Positions 18,524 to 28,800 of a stretch of DNA of 59,305 nucleotides are shown here, in pieces; position 1 is the stretch's first letter, and every line of letters begins with the position of its first letter. The notes under the pieces were generated by a model. The model saw nothing but the letters and a program-made list of their open reading frames with translations, searched no databases and had not been told where the DNA came from. The DNA lies in NCBI GenBank assembly GCA_902786665.1, contig CADADN010000018.1:1-59305 (forward strand), read 5' to 3'. This DNA comes from an uncultured Prevotellaceae bacterium (GTDB taxonomy: Bacteria > Bacteroidota > Bacteroidia > Bacteroidales > Bacteroidaceae). The position numbers and the translations under genes were made by a program.

Positions 18524-19642
18524 TTATTTCTTCCTTGTGACGGTTCCGTCATCTGCGATGTCGAGTTGGTTGTCCTTGATGTCGCTCTCGGTGAGCTCAC
18601 GGATTTCCTTGGCCACAAGACATTGGGAGTCGGGCTGCGGTCCGATTCCAGGTTGTTGTCTGAAGGAATGAATCTTCGCATCGATGAACCGTCCTTTACT
18701 GTCAATGCGCTCGACGAGTACCGGAGCATACCCTGTGATGTCGGCGATGTTCATGCCATAAGGCGTGCAAAAATTGCCAAGGCTGTAGGCTATCAGGCGG
18801 TCCTTGTATAGTTCCATGCATCTCACCACGTGCGGTCCGTGACCGAAGACGATGTCGGCACCGTTGTCCACGCAGTAGTGAGCCAACTTTCTAAGCGAGC
18901 CCCTGCTGGCGTTGAACATGAACTCCTCGCCCTCGGGGAGATGCTTGTAACTACGCCCTTCGGCCCCTCCGTGGAAGGTGACGATAAGGATGTCGCACTT
19001 GGGTCTCAACGCTGTCAGCACACGTTCCACATTGCGCATATCGGTATGCAGGATGGTGTTCCTGTTGTGTCCGAAAGCGCAGATGCCGAACTTGACGCCG
19101 TTTCTTTCAAGCACGACATATTCCGGATCGCTGACGATGCCGGCGTATGCGATGCCTTGCTCTTTGAGCGCCTGCCTTGTCTGGTTGACGCCCTCGTCCT
19201 TGAAGTCATTGCTATGGTTGTTGGCCATGCACATGAAGTCGTAGCCTGCCTCTTTAAGGCGTGGCGCATAGCGTGCCGGGAAACGGAACGTATAGTTGTT
19301 GGGGCCCGACTTGTTGGTGGTGAGGTTGGTGGTGCCGAACACCCCCTCGAGATTGCCCAAGGCGAGGTCGGCTTCCTGTGTAAGCTTCTCCGTGTGTTTG
19401 AAAAGCTGCCTTCCGTCATCAGCGGCCAAACGCACGGTAGGATAATCCGTACCGAACATCGTGTCGCCATTCATCGCGATGGTGAAGGTGTCGACTTTCT
19501 CCTTATCTTCACCACTGGCGGTCTTTGCTTCGTTGCCTGCCCTTGCAACGCTGTTCGGTTGCTGCGCCTCACTTTTGCCACAAGAGGCGATGAGAGCGAC
19601 AAGGGCTATGAAAAATGAATGAAATGCTAAACGAGGAGTCAT
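18524..19642 (-). CDS. CapA-like (PGA_cap) metallophosphatase lipoprotein
   Basis: Belongs to the CapA/PgsA family, a calcineurin-like fold named after poly-gamma-glutamate capsule proteins. Start chosen at ATG 19642, where a lipoprotein signal begins (ALVALIASC); 372 residues. Motifs are LGNLEGVF, MANNHSNDF, VTFHGGAEG and FGHGPHVVRCMELYKDRLIAYSLGNF (given here in parts of the family pattern: HG..H, SLGNF). No capsule synthase (CapB/C) is near, so the real substrate is unknown; a periplasmic or surface hydrolase is inferred. Last gene of a long minus-strand series, 106 bases after the C69 peptidase gene. Confidence 0.82.
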   Translation of the reverse strand: MTPRLAFHSFFIALVALIASCGKSEAQQPNSVARAGNEAKTASGEDKEKVDTFTIAMNGDTMFGTDYPTVRLAADDGRQLFKHTEKLTQEADLALGNLEGVFGTTNLTTNKSGPNNYTFRFPARYAPRLKEAGYDFMCMANNHSNDFKDEGVNQTRQALKEQGIAYAGIVSDPEYVVLERNGVKFGICAFGHNRNTILHTDMRNVERVLTALRPKCDILIVTFHGGAEGRSYKHLPEGEEFMFNASRGSLRKLAHYCVDNGADIVFGHGPHVVRCMELYKDRLIAYSLGNFCTPYGMNIADITGYAPVLVERIDSKGRFIDAKIHSFRQQPGIGPQPDSQCLVAKEIRELTESDIKDNQLDIADDGTVTRKK

Positions 19643-19748
19643 AATGGATTGATTTTTGTTTATCAGTGTGCAAAGTCTTCGTTGAACCATGTATGGCAAG
19701 TGCCAAAAGGATGCAGCTACTTAGCCATGGCACTTGTCAGGCCGCTTA

Positions 19749-21386
19749 TTACTCCGGATACTTGAATTTGTCGCCTGTCTGCTTGATGAGTGCGCGCTTG
19801 TATGCATCGGGGTATCCCGGGCGCTTGGGTCTTGTGCCCAGTCCGTTCTCGTCGCGTGTGAACTTGCCGTTCTCCTCGGGATGGATGATCATATCGTTGT
19901 ATTTGACGATGAGGTAGGTGGCTAGGTTCTTCCAACTTGCGAGCATCTGCTGCGCCTTCTCCACGCTGTAGGCGTTGAGGAATTTCACGGCCACTTCGGG
20001 GTGGTTGGCGTCATAGAGTGCCACGGCCTGTTTCTCAATCCCAGCCTGTGCGGCGAAATAGGACTTTTCAAGAGAGTCGCGCACCTCCTTGAGGGATGGG
20101 AAGAGGAGCGAGTAGCGCGGGTACACCATGTTTGCCACCCAGTTGCAAACCCAGAATGCGTTCTTATCGGAGAAGGTGATTTCGTCGGCCCCCGGGGTGT
20201 TGTAGCACTCCGGTCTCTGCGTCATGCTGCAATAGACGGGCGTGTATGCCACCATGTTGCCGTCATCGTTGCCCCACCACATCAGTCCACCGATTTCCCT
20301 CGGCAGCCACGAACGCATCTGGCTGACATAGGAGAATCCTGTCTGTTGTGTGGATGTGGGGCGCTCGTTGAAGTACTTCTCTCCGTCGAGTTCGAAGGAC
20401 AGTGGCGTTGGCCTGTAGGGCATTCCCCAGATGCCGCCGCCGATGTCGCCGTCGAGAGCGAAAGGCGTCCCCTCGTAGTGGTCGCGCATGCACGCCATCA
20501 CCTCCTGCACCGACACCTTGTGGTTGGGTATTATCCACAGCGGCATGGGTTCGGCGTTAGGCACCTTCCCCATGGCGTAAGGCAGGTAACGGTCCATGTC
20601 GTTGGAGAAATGGTTGAAGAAGCTCCACACCCTCGCCTCGCAGAAGCGCTTTCCAGAGAAGTCGGGCTCGGCATAGGCCATGTTCCAGTTAAAGTCGGCA
20701 TCCTTGCCCTCATACCACCCCATCTTCTTGGCGTACTTCACGACATTCTTCGAGAAGAGCACGTTTTTCTTGTCCTTCATGTCGAAGGTGGTGATTCGGC
20801 TCTGGTTGGCATGTGCGCAGATGGCGTTGTCAGGGATTCTGATGGCCACCCATACGGCGCTATTGCTGCCCGGTCCCATCCCCATCATCTCCATGATCCA
20901 CGCCTCGTCGGGGTCGCAAATGGTGAAGGTCTCCCCTTCGGAGTTGTAGCCATAGGTTTCCACAAGTGTTGTCATCACCTTGATGGCCTCCCTTGCCGTC
21001 TTGGAGCGTTGCAATGCGATGTAAATGAGCGAACCGTAGTCGAGTATTCCAGTGGGGTCTACCATCTCCTCCCGTCCCCCATAGGTGGTCTCCCCGATGG
21101 TGACCTGGAATTCGTTGATGTTTCCTATGACGTTGTAGGTTTGCGGAGCCTCGGGTATTTCCCCGTGGTATTTGTTGGTGTCCCAGTCCACCACTCGCCT
21201 CATCTCCCCCGGGGCGTGGGTGGCTGCCGGGTAATGACATAGGTTTTGGAACATGCCGTAGTCGTCGGCGTTGTAGGTGCAGATGACCGAGCCGTCGGTG
21301 CTGGCGCCCTTGCCAACGATGAAGTTGGTGCAGGCCATGGCATTGGTGGCAGCCATCAAGGCAAAAGAAAGAAGCAGTTTTTTCAT
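19749..21386 (-). CDS. Peptidase family C69 (dipeptidase, Ntn-hydrolase)
   Basis: A secreted or periplasmic N-terminal nucleophile hydrolase that cleaves dipeptides. The signal peptide ends at Ala18, and the next residue, Cys19 in ACTNFIVGKGASTDGS, is the expected catalytic N-terminal nucleophile. The 545-residue length, the TYNADDYGMF and WIMEMMGMGPGSNSAVW regions fit the PepD/C69 family. It precedes the CapA-like gene and follows the M23 gene (62-base gap), on the same strand. Confidence 0.9.
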   Translation of the reverse strand: MKKLLLSFALMAATNAMACTNFIVGKGASTDGSVICTYNADDYGMFQNLCHYPAATHAPGEMRRVVDWDTNKYHGEIPEAPQTYNVIGNINEFQVTIGETTYGGREEMVDPTGILDYGSLIYIALQRSKTAREAIKVMTTLVETYGYNSEGETFTICDPDEAWIMEMMGMGPGSNSAVWVAIRIPDNAICAHANQSRITTFDMKDKKNVLFSKNVVKYAKKMGWYEGKDADFNWNMAYAEPDFSGKRFCEARVWSFFNHFSNDMDRYLPYAMGKVPNAEPMPLWIIPNHKVSVQEVMACMRDHYEGTPFALDGDIGGGIWGMPYRPTPLSFELDGEKYFNERPTSTQQTGFSYVSQMRSWLPREIGGLMWWGNDDGNMVAYTPVYCSMTQRPECYNTPGADEITFSDKNAFWVCNWVANMVYPRYSLLFPSLKEVRDSLEKSYFAAQAGIEKQAVALYDANHPEVAVKFLNAYSVEKAQQMLASWKNLATYLIVKYNDMIIHPEENGKFTRDENGLGTRPKRPGYPDAYKRALIKQTGDKFKYPE

Positions 21387-21448
21387 ATGTTCGATATTTG
21401 ATGTTTTCTGTTTGTGTCTAAGGCGTTTTTCCTGGGGTGGCTATCCGT

Positions 21449-23125
21449 TCAATAGAGTATGGTGGTGTCGTATACGGTGAGGTTCCCCACTTGGTCCTTG
21501 GCCTTGAGTTGCAGTTTCCTTTCCATCCCGTTGGGTGCCACCGGCGTGTCTTTGAGGCAACAGACCATCCTCGACGACTTCTTCACATGGCTGAAGAGGA
21601 CGAACTGTCCATCGATGAACGCATGGAACTCCTTCACGCCCGTCTGCTCGTCCTTGACATCGACGAGGAGCGTGGCCTCTTCCCGCCACCGTTTCTCGTT
21701 GATGGGAATGAGCTTTGGCGGGATGTCGTCCACGTCGACTGAGAAGGTGTTTCCTATGTCGTCGACCTCGCATTCCATCCATCCTTCTGCATATTGTGCA
21801 GGGATGTATATCCTCGGTATGGCATCAGGAGCCAGTTCATCCTTCTGTCCCCTTCTCTGTGCGAAGACGTATAGTTTGTCCTTGTCCTCCACGTCGGCGT
21901 CCACCTTGATTCTGAGTTGCGCTTTCTTGAAAAGCGGCATCGATTTCTGTGCCAGCATGTACCCCTTAGCCACCTTGGTGGGCCTCGCCTTGTCGGAGGG
22001 TTTCACCCATTCGTCCTCCATCATCCCTCCCTTTGGCACATGAATGACCATCCCTTCTGTTCGGGCCTCGTTGTCCTCTCCGTGTCTGAATGGGATGGAG
22101 TCGTTGGTTGGCGGCTGTGGTTTCACTTCCACAGGCTGCGCGTACACCATGAATGAGAATTGCGACTTGTTGCCGAAACGGTCGCTCAGCACATATGTGA
22201 GTTGGTGTGCTTTCCTCTGATTGAAGTCTATGATGCCCTTCGATTGGTCCGTCTTGATGAATGGCAGCGTGTTTCCCGGAATGAGGAATGATTTGAGAAA
22301 CCATTGGTGGTTGGCTGAATAATAGTCCAGGTCTCCCCAAATGTTGACCATTCTGTGGCACGACACGGGAATGTTGTCGATGTTGCTTGAGAAGACCTCC
22401 TTCCCGTCCACGAAGAGGGCGGTGTATCGTATGCCGAACCTGTTGGTGGAGCCTTGCATGAAGTCGTCGCCGTAGATGCCAAATCCCACTTTCCCCCATA
22501 CGATGATGGAGTCGTTGATTTGGTTATTCTCGAAGTCGAACCTCGCCGGTGTGTTTTTCCCGCACACCATGCCCTGTCCATTGAGGGGATATGCCATGAT
22601 GGCGTGTGCCTTAGGACTCACGCTGTCTTCAAGCAATTCTGGCAGGAAGTCAAGGGGGTCGACAATGTTCCAAGTGTCATTCTGGTGTATCTCCAGGTGG
22701 AGGTGTGGTCCCAGGCTCGCCCCTGTGTCGCCACTCAGTGCGATGAGTTGCCCCTTAGACACCGGGCATTCGGTGGCGTCGAGGGTGATGTCTATTTCGT
22801 CGGTCTGGTTCTTGTATTGCCATTTTCTCACCACGGCCTCTATGGCGGGTGCGAAGCGTTGAAGGTGCCCATAGACGCTGGTGTATCCTTCGGGATGCCT
22901 CACATAGACAGCATAGCCCATACCCCTATTGCTTTGTGACACGCGGCAGACGAAGCCGTCACCGATGGAATACACCGCCTTCCCCTCCACCTGCTGTGTC
23001 TTGATGTCCAGTCCTGCGTGGAAATGGTTGGGCCTTGGTTCACCAAAGTTTCCAGCCAGCGACACGTCGAAATGCACGGGCGAGAAATAGGTCACGGCTG
23101 CAAGTAGGATATTGGCAAGAATCAT
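21449..23125 (-). CDS. Secreted M23-family metallopeptidase
   Basis: Likely a zinc endopeptidase acting on peptidoglycan cross-links or interpeptide bonds. After a short signal peptide the peptidase domain comes first (about 20-160): zinc ligands HAGLD near 38 and HLHLE near 147, with YGHLQRF between them. Around 400 further residues hold beta-rich domains (FHAFIDGQFVLFSH, YGDDFMQG) that probably position the enzyme. All metal ligands are present, so it should be active, unlike degenerate M23 scaffolds. The gene follows repeat array 3. Confidence 0.9.
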   Translation of the reverse strand: MILANILLAAVTYFSPVHFDVSLAGNFGEPRPNHFHAGLDIKTQQVEGKAVYSIGDGFVCRVSQSNRGMGYAVYVRHPEGYTSVYGHLQRFAPAIEAVVRKWQYKNQTDEIDITLDATECPVSKGQLIALSGDTGASLGPHLHLEIHQNDTWNIVDPLDFLPELLEDSVSPKAHAIMAYPLNGQGMVCGKNTPARFDFENNQINDSIIVWGKVGFGIYGDDFMQGSTNRFGIRYTALFVDGKEVFSSNIDNIPVSCHRMVNIWGDLDYYSANHQWFLKSFLIPGNTLPFIKTDQSKGIIDFNQRKAHQLTYVLSDRFGNKSQFSFMVYAQPVEVKPQPPTNDSIPFRHGEDNEARTEGMVIHVPKGGMMEDEWVKPSDKARPTKVAKGYMLAQKSMPLFKKAQLRIKVDADVEDKDKLYVFAQRRGQKDELAPDAIPRIYIPAQYAEGWMECEVDDIGNTFSVDVDDIPPKLIPINEKRWREEATLLVDVKDEQTGVKEFHAFIDGQFVLFSHVKKSSRMVCCLKDTPVAPNGMERKLQLKAKDQVGNLTVYDTTILY

Positions 23126-23129
23126 AAAA

Positions 23130-23430
23130 GAGGAGTTTTTTTTAAAGGAGTTAAAGAGGAGTTTTTTTAGGAGTTATAGGGGAGTTAAAAAGGAGTTAAA
23201 GGGGAGTTAAAGGGACATATCTCTGCTTGTTTGGGGAGTGTTTATGGGAGTTTTTATGGGAGTTTTTATGGGAGTTAAAGAGGAGTTAAAGGGACATATG
23301 TATACTTGTTTTTGGGGTGGAGTTTTTTGGGGAGTTTTTGGTGGAGTTAAAGGGGAGTTAAAGGGGAGTTAAAGGGGAGTTAAAGGGACATATCTCTGCT
23401 TGTTTGGGGGAGTTTTTGGGGAGTTTTGGG
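23130..23430 (+). repeat. GAGTTAAAG 12-bp repeat array 3
   Basis: About 9 exact units plus many degenerate ones (GAGTTATAG, GAGTTAAAAAGG, GGGAGTTTTTATG). Three tails GGGACATAT(C/G)T are seen. The array fills the space between the M23 gene and the DUF4296 gene, both minus, and carries its G-rich strand on plus, antisense to any read-through transcript. Confidence 0.85.
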
Positions 23431-23437
23431 AAGTCTT

Positions 23438-24415
23438 TCATCGCTTGGAGGGCGGTTCAAAACCTCCATTTCCCAGGGGTGGCGGCGGCACCTGTCCCGT
23501 TTCGTCATTCAGGTTGGGCCGCATGTTCACCGGCATCGACACGGAGTCTCCCCCATGCCTGCCGTTTGCCGGTATGCCGTTGGGTCGGCCGGCCTGGTCG
23601 TTCTCTTCGGAATTCTCACCCGGCGGTGCGGTATGCATCTTCATCAGTTTGAGGTTGCTCACAGCCATCACCCTCAAGTCGTTGACACCCGGGGGGGTGT
23701 TCCCTTTCCCCAGATAGATGAACCCGCTCACTCGCTTGATGCCTATGCGTTCGACATCCTGGAGTTGCACGGTGAAATGGTCGTCCCTTGAACAATGCAT
23801 GACCTGCGACGACGTACTGTCGTTGGAGAAGGTCACGGTGAGCATCGCCACGCCGTCTTTCATCCCGTTTTGGAAGAGGAACTGGCTGTCGAAGGACAGA
23901 ATCATCTTGTCGCCCTCGTGGTAGGTGGTGTCGGCCTTGAGGTTGAAAGTGACATAGTTGTATGGCGCCATGGGCATGAGTACCACGGTCTGGGTATTAC
24001 TCCACACGGTGGCTGTGTCGCCCTGCGATGCCATGCCTTCAAACTGGCTGATTTCGTTTGCCGTCGCACCGAGGGCGATGGCGTCGTTGTTCAGCCTCTT
24101 GGAGAGTTTCTGGTAGATGTCGTGGAGAAGTTTGGTGTGTCTGTAGTAATAGACGAGTGAGGAGTCGAACTTGGCCTCGCTGACGCCGTGTTTCCGTAGC
24201 GCAGCCTCCCTGTAGGCCTGTCTTCTGAACGCGAGTTCCTGGTTGCCTCCCTCGGTGTAGGCTATGCCGTCGGCAAGGAGGTAGTCATACAGGATGTCCT
24301 CAATCTTTCCCGGCTGCAGGTATTCCTTGGGCACGCGCGGCTTGCAGCCCACGAGTGTCGTGGCCATGCATGCCAACCAGCATGTGAAGAGAATCACCGC
24401 AGCCTTTCTCATCAT
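23438..24415 (-). CDS. DUF4296 lipoprotein
   Basis: A 325-residue lipoprotein with a lipobox (TTLVGC, Cys24). KPRVPKEYLQPGKIEDILYD is the typical start of the DUF4296 domain, known from Bacteroidetes and of unknown function; it covers about 25-130. The rest is beta-rich, ending in a proline- and asparagine-rich tail (GRPNGIPANG, PPPPLGNGG). Its start codon overlaps the lspA stop (ATGA), so the two are translationally coupled. Confidence 0.8.
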   Translation of the reverse strand: MMRKAAVILFTCWLACMATTLVGCKPRVPKEYLQPGKIEDILYDYLLADGIAYTEGGNQELAFRRQAYREAALRKHGVSEAKFDSSLVYYYRHTKLLHDIYQKLSKRLNNDAIALGATANEISQFEGMASQGDTATVWSNTQTVVLMPMAPYNYVTFNLKADTTYHEGDKMILSFDSQFLFQNGMKDGVAMLTVTFSNDSTSSQVMHCSRDDHFTVQLQDVERIGIKRVSGFIYLGKGNTPPGVNDLRVMAVSNLKLMKMHTAPPGENSEENDQAGRPNGIPANGRHGGDSVSMPVNMRPNLNDETGQVPPPPLGNGGFEPPSKR

Positions 24416-25155
24416 TCACTTGTTTTTTTATCCTCTTTTGCAGCGCCAACTTCCGGGGTGGAGGGATCGGAGTGGTCGGAGTCATCGGAATGGTCGGAGT
24501 CATCGGAGTGGTCGGAGTCATCGGACTTGTCACTGGAAAAGAAAGAGATTTCCGACAATTCCTTCCGGCAGAAGAGCAGGAGCGCCACGACGCCCACGCT
24601 GATGCAGGAATCGGCAAAATTGAAGATGGGACTGAAAAAGATGAACTGTTCCCCTCCGTAGAAGGGCACCCAGTCGGGCAGCACGGTGTTGATGATGGGG
24701 AAGTAGAACATATCCACTACCTTCCCATAGAACATGTCGGCATACCCTTCACCCCATGCCACCAATTCAGAGACGGCATAGGGTGTGGATTCTGAGAATA
24801 TCTTCCCGTAGAAGAGGCAGTCGATGAGGTTGCCCAAAGCTCCCGTTGCAACAAGTGTGAGGCAGATGAGGTATTTCCACTTCGCCCCTTTCGCCACCTG
24901 GCGGGCGATGTACCATCCTATGACGATGACCGCCACGAAACGGAACGAGGTGAGAGCGAACTTGTTGATGAAGGTAGCGCCATAAGCCATCCCGTCGTTT
25001 TCGATGAAGAGGATGTAGAACCAGTCAAACACCTTGATGGACTCGTGGAGACACATATTGGTCTTGACCTCGATTTTGACAACCTGGTCAATCACAAGGA
25101 GTAGCAGTGCCAAAACGAGCACCACTCTTCCCTTCATCGCATTCGACACCGCCAT
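24412..25155 (-). CDS. lspA: Lipoprotein signal peptidase (signal peptidase II) with a charged repeat tail
   Basis: Inner-membrane aspartyl protease that removes the signal peptide of prolipoproteins before the lipidated Cys. Four hydrophobic segments are visible, with the catalytic Asps in GNLIDCLFYG and NFADSCISVG. At 247 residues it is longer than the usual 160-210: the last ~45 residues are a hydrophilic tail with tandem SDDSDH units. The tail is encoded by a tandem repeat of about 18 bases at 24471-24530. The tail should be cytoplasmic. It lies 2 bases after the dksA-like gene. The many lipoproteins in the window are its likely substrates. Confidence 0.93.
   Translation of the reverse strand: MAVSNAMKGRVVLVLALLLLVIDQVVKIEVKTNMCLHESIKVFDWFYILFIENDGMAYGATFINKFALTSFRFVAVIVIGWYIARQVAKGAKWKYLICLTLVATGALGNLIDCLFYGKIFSESTPYAVSELVAWGEGYADMFYGKVVDMFYFPIINTVLPDWVPFYGGEQFIFFSPIFNFADSCISVGVVALLLFCRKELSEISFFSSDKSDDSDHSDDSDHSDDSDHSDPSTPEVGAAKEDKKTSE
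24471..24530. repeat. Tandem repeat within the lspA 3' end
   Basis: GTCGGAGTCATCGGAGTGG-type 18-base units repeat about three times in frame and encode SDDSDH. Such repeats can gain or lose units by slippage without shifting the frame. Confidence 0.75.
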
Positions 25156-25157
25156 GC

Positions 25158-25538
25158 CTATTTCTTCCTTGCGTTTTTCGATGCCACGGTGAGGGTGGCG
25201 TGGGGCACCATGCGAAGCCTTTCCTTGGGAATCAGTTCGCCGGTTATACGATCGATGCCGTAGGTCTTGTTCTCGATGCGCACGATGGCGGCCTCCAGCC
25301 CTTGTATGAATTTCTGCTGTCTTCCAGCCAGTTGCATCAGTTCCTCCTTGCTCTGCGTGGCACTTCCCTCTTCCAGCACCTTGTATGTGGGAGACGTATC
25401 GTCGACATCGTTGCCGTCGAGGTTCATGAGTTGCCTCATCATCTGGTTGTAGTCACGGTAAGCAAGTTTCAGTTTCTCGTTGATGATGGCCCTGAACTCT
25501 TCCAGTTCCTCATCGCTGTAACGTGTCTTGTCTGCCAT
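25158..25538 (-). CDS. DksA/TraR-like protein without zinc cysteines
   Basis: A 126-residue protein; DksA-type proteins bind the RNA polymerase secondary channel and modulate transcription. N-terminal helices predict a coiled coil (about 10-100), and the C-terminal TYGIDRITGELIPKERL matches the family region TYGxCxxTGxxI. The product has no cysteines, so the C4 zinc finger is absent, which is the usual form in Bacteroidetes as far as I recall. The ATG at 25538 is preferred to a TTG 4 codons upstream. It is followed at once by lspA; the ileS-dksA-lspA order is familiar from this phylum. Confidence 0.85.
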   Translation of the reverse strand: MADKTRYSDEELEEFRAIINEKLKLAYRDYNQMMRQLMNLDGNDVDDTSPTYKVLEEGSATQSKEELMQLAGRQQKFIQGLEAAIVRIENKTYGIDRITGELIPKERLRMVPHATLTVASKNARKK

Positions 25539-25587
25539 AGTCTTGTTCAATTGTTCAAAGTAAAGTATGTTAATGTCTCTATTTTTT

Positions 25588-25685
25588 TAAGGAGTTAAAG
25601 AGGAGTTAAAGGGGAGTTTTTTTTAGGAGTTAAAGAGGAGTTAAAGGGGAGTTAAAAGGGAGTTAAAGGGACATATGTCTGCTTG
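25588..25685 (+). repeat. GAGTTAAAG 12-bp repeat array 4
   Basis: Five exact units and one with an extra A end in GGGACATATGTCTGCTTGTT. It lies between ileS and the dksA-like gene, both minus, again with the G-rich strand on plus. Confidence 0.88.
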
Positions 25686-25690
25686 TTGTT

Positions 25691-25821
25691 TTTACTTCTC
25701 TATTCCTTGCTTTTTTCTTCTCTATTCCTTGCTTTTTTCTTCTCTGTTCCTAGTATATTACTACCTTATTCCTTTCTTATTACTACCTTATTCCTTTCTT
25801 TTACTTCTTTATTCCTTTCTT
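25691..25821. repeat. Pyrimidine-rich tandem repeats after ileS
   Basis: Two interlocked families on plus: CTTCTCTATTCCTTGCTTTT about three times, then TACCTTATTCCTTTCTTATTAC about two to three times with decay. All share (T)ATTCCTT. In ileS mRNA this would be a purine-rich 3' stretch. No terminator hairpin is seen. Confidence 0.75.
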
Positions 25822-25834
25822 AGAATATAAAGTA

Positions 25835-28800
25835 TCAATTGGTTTTGCTCACTAGGATGTTGACTTTGAAGTCCTCGAAATCCACCTCCGTGCCGTCGTT
25901 CTTTGCAAACGTGACGTCGTCGGCGAGCACCTGTGTCTTGACATAGCCTCCGAAAGCCTCCATGGCCTTCTCGAGCGGTTGTGCGGGGTCGATGACGACG
26001 CTGATGCGGTCGGTGATTTCCATTCCTGCATCCTTTCGCATCTTCTGCACGCGCTTGACGAGTTCCCTTGCCATTCCCTCGTTGATGAGTTCCTCGGTGA
26101 GCGTCACCTCCAGGGCGACGGTGAGGTTGCCCTCGTTGGCGACAAGCCATCCCGGGATGTCCTCGCTGATGATTTCCACATCGGCGGCGTCGATGTCGAC
26201 GGGTTGGCCTTCAACGGTGATGGGCAGGGTGCCGTCGGTCTCGAGTTGGGCTATCTGCTGCTGGTCGAGTGCGGCCATGGCAGCGGCGACGCCCTTCATC
26301 AATTTGCCGTATTTCTTACCCATGGTGCGGAAGTTGCACCTCACTTTCTTCACAAGGAGTGCCTCGCCCTCGGCAAACTGCAGTTCCTTGACATTGACTT
26401 CGTTGAGGATGGTGTCGGCGACCACCTCGATGCGCTCCTTCTGCTGCTGGTCTACGGCAGGCACGATGATTCGCTTGAGCGGCTGGCGCACCTTGAGGTC
26501 GGCCTTGCGTCTGAGCGAAAGCACCATGGAGGTGATAACCTGTGCCATCTCCTTCCGAGCTTCCTTCTCCGTCTTGATGAGCGACTCGTCGGCCACGGGG
26601 AATCGTGTGAGGTGCACGCTGTCGGCCTCCGCCGCTCCCGTCGACGCTGTGAGGTCGATGTAGAGCCTGTCGGCAAAGAAGGGAGAGAAGGGTGCGAGGA
26701 GTTTGGCGATGGTGACAAGGCAGGTGTAGAGTGTCTGGTAGGCGCTGAGCTTGTCCTTGTCCATCTCCTTCCCCCAGAAGCGCTTGCGATTGAGACGCAC
26801 ATACCAGTTTGAGAGATGCTTGTCGACGAACTCGTCGATCATGCGTCCCGCCTTGGTGGGTTCATAGTCTGCCAGGCTCTCGTCGACGGCCTTGACGAGG
26901 GAGTTGAGTTGGGAGATGACCCATTGGTCGATTTCCGGCCTCTCCTCTACGGGCACCTGAGGCAAGGTGCTGTCGAATCCGTCGACGTTGGCATAGAGGG
27001 CGAAGAAGGAATAGGTGTTGTAAAGTGTTCCGAACAACTTGCGCTTCACCTCGTCGACGCCCTTGGGGTCGAACTTGAGGTTGTCCCAAGGCTGGGAGTT
27101 GGTCATCATATAGAAACGGAGGGCGTCGGCGCCGTATTTCTCGATGGCCTCGAAGGGGTCGACAGCGTTGCCGAGCCTCTTGCTCATCTTGTTGCCCTTG
27201 GCGTCCTGGACAAGACCCGTGGAGATGACGTTCTTGAATGCCACGCTGTCGAAGACCATCGTGCCGATGGCATGGAGCGTGAAGAACCATCCACGTGTCT
27301 GGTCGACACCCTCGCTGATGAAGTCGGCGGGGAAGGCCTTCCCCTCGTCCACCAGTTCTTTGTTCTCGAAAGGATAGTGGATTTGTGCGTATGGCATGGA
27401 CCCGGAGTCGAACCACACGTCGATGAGGTCGGTCTCGCGCTTCATGGGATGCCCCTTGGAGGAAACGAGTACGATTTGGTCGACATAGGGTCTGTGGAGG
27501 TCTATGCGTTCGTAATTCTCCTTGGCATAGTCGCCAGGGATGAAACCTTTGTCTTTCAAGGGGTTCGTCGTCATCACGCCGGCGGCGACAGCCTTCTCTA
27601 TCTCGTTGTAGAGTTGTTCGACAGACCCGATGCAGATGGCCTCGCCATCCTCCTCGCAGACCCAGATGGGCAGCGGGGTGCCCCAGAAGCGGCTGCGGCT
27701 GAGGTTCCAGTCGTTGAGGTTCTCCAGCCAGTTGCCGAAGCGTCCCGTTCCCGTGGACTCCGGCTTCCAGTTGATTTCGAGGTTGAGTTGCGACATGCGT
27801 TCCTTGCACTCGGTGCTCTTGATGAACCAACTGTCGAGGGGATAGTAGAGCACGGGCTTGTCGGTCCTCCAGCAATGGGGGTAGTTGTGCTCATGGCGCT
27901 CGATCTTAAACGCCTTGTTCTCCGTCTTGAGGTCCATGCAGATGGCGATGTCGAGGGTCTCGTCCTTCTCTGTGAGCGTCTCGTCATAGGCGTTCTTCAC
28001 GAACTTCCCGGCGTATCGGCTCCAGAGCGGGAGGTTGATGTTGCTCTCCACGAATGCGGGGTCAAGGTCTTCCACGGCGAAATACTTGCCTTGGAGGTCG
28101 ACGACGGGTCTTTGCCTCCCTTTCTTGTCGACCATGACGATGGGTGGCACGCCCGACTGCTTGGCCACCATGGCGTCGTCGGCACCGAAGTTGGGTGCGA
28201 TGTGCACGATGCCGGTACCGTCCTCAGTGGTGACATAACTGCCGGGGATGACGCGGAAGGCGCCATCGGTGAGGGGTTTCACCATGGGGAGGAGTTGTTC
28301 GTAGTGCATGCCTACGAGGTCGGTGCCTTTATAATGTGCCACGATGGTCCATGGGAGCACCTTGTCGCCTTTCTTATAGCCTTCGAGGTCGGCGTCGCGT
28401 CCTTTCTCGTTGAAATAGGCTGCAAGCCTTGCCTCTGCCATCACCACGGTGATGGGCTCTGCGGTATAGGGGTTGTAGGTCCTGACGGCGACATAGTCGA
28501 TTTTGGGTCCTACGCAGAGTGCTGAGTTGGCGGCGAGTGTCCACGGCGTGGTGGTCCAGGCGAGGAAGTAAGGCTTCCCCCACCCTTCCATCTCCGGCTT
28601 GGGGTCGATGATGGCGAACTGCGCCGTACAGGTGGTGTCCTTCACGTTGCGGTAGCATCCGGGTTGGTTGAGTTCGTGGCTGGAGAGGCCTGTTCCTGCT
28701 GCGGGTGAGTAGGGTTGGATGGTGTAGCCCTTGTAGAGCAGTCCCTTGTCATAGAACTGCTTGAGGAGCCACCACAGCGTCTCGATGTATTTGTTGTCAT

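Noticed and set aside
18524-19642. Capsule locus assignment from CapA
   Set aside because: No CapB, CapC or other capsule synthesis gene lies near it; the CapA-like fold alone does not show the role.
20001-21242. 413-residue frame opposite the C69 peptidase gene
   Set aside because: Histidine- and valine-rich shadow of the real gene with no motif.
26816-28525. 569-residue open frame opposite ileS
   Set aside because: It lies fully antisense to strong ileS coding sequence and shows no recognisable domain; long antisense frames are common opposite GC-rich genes here.
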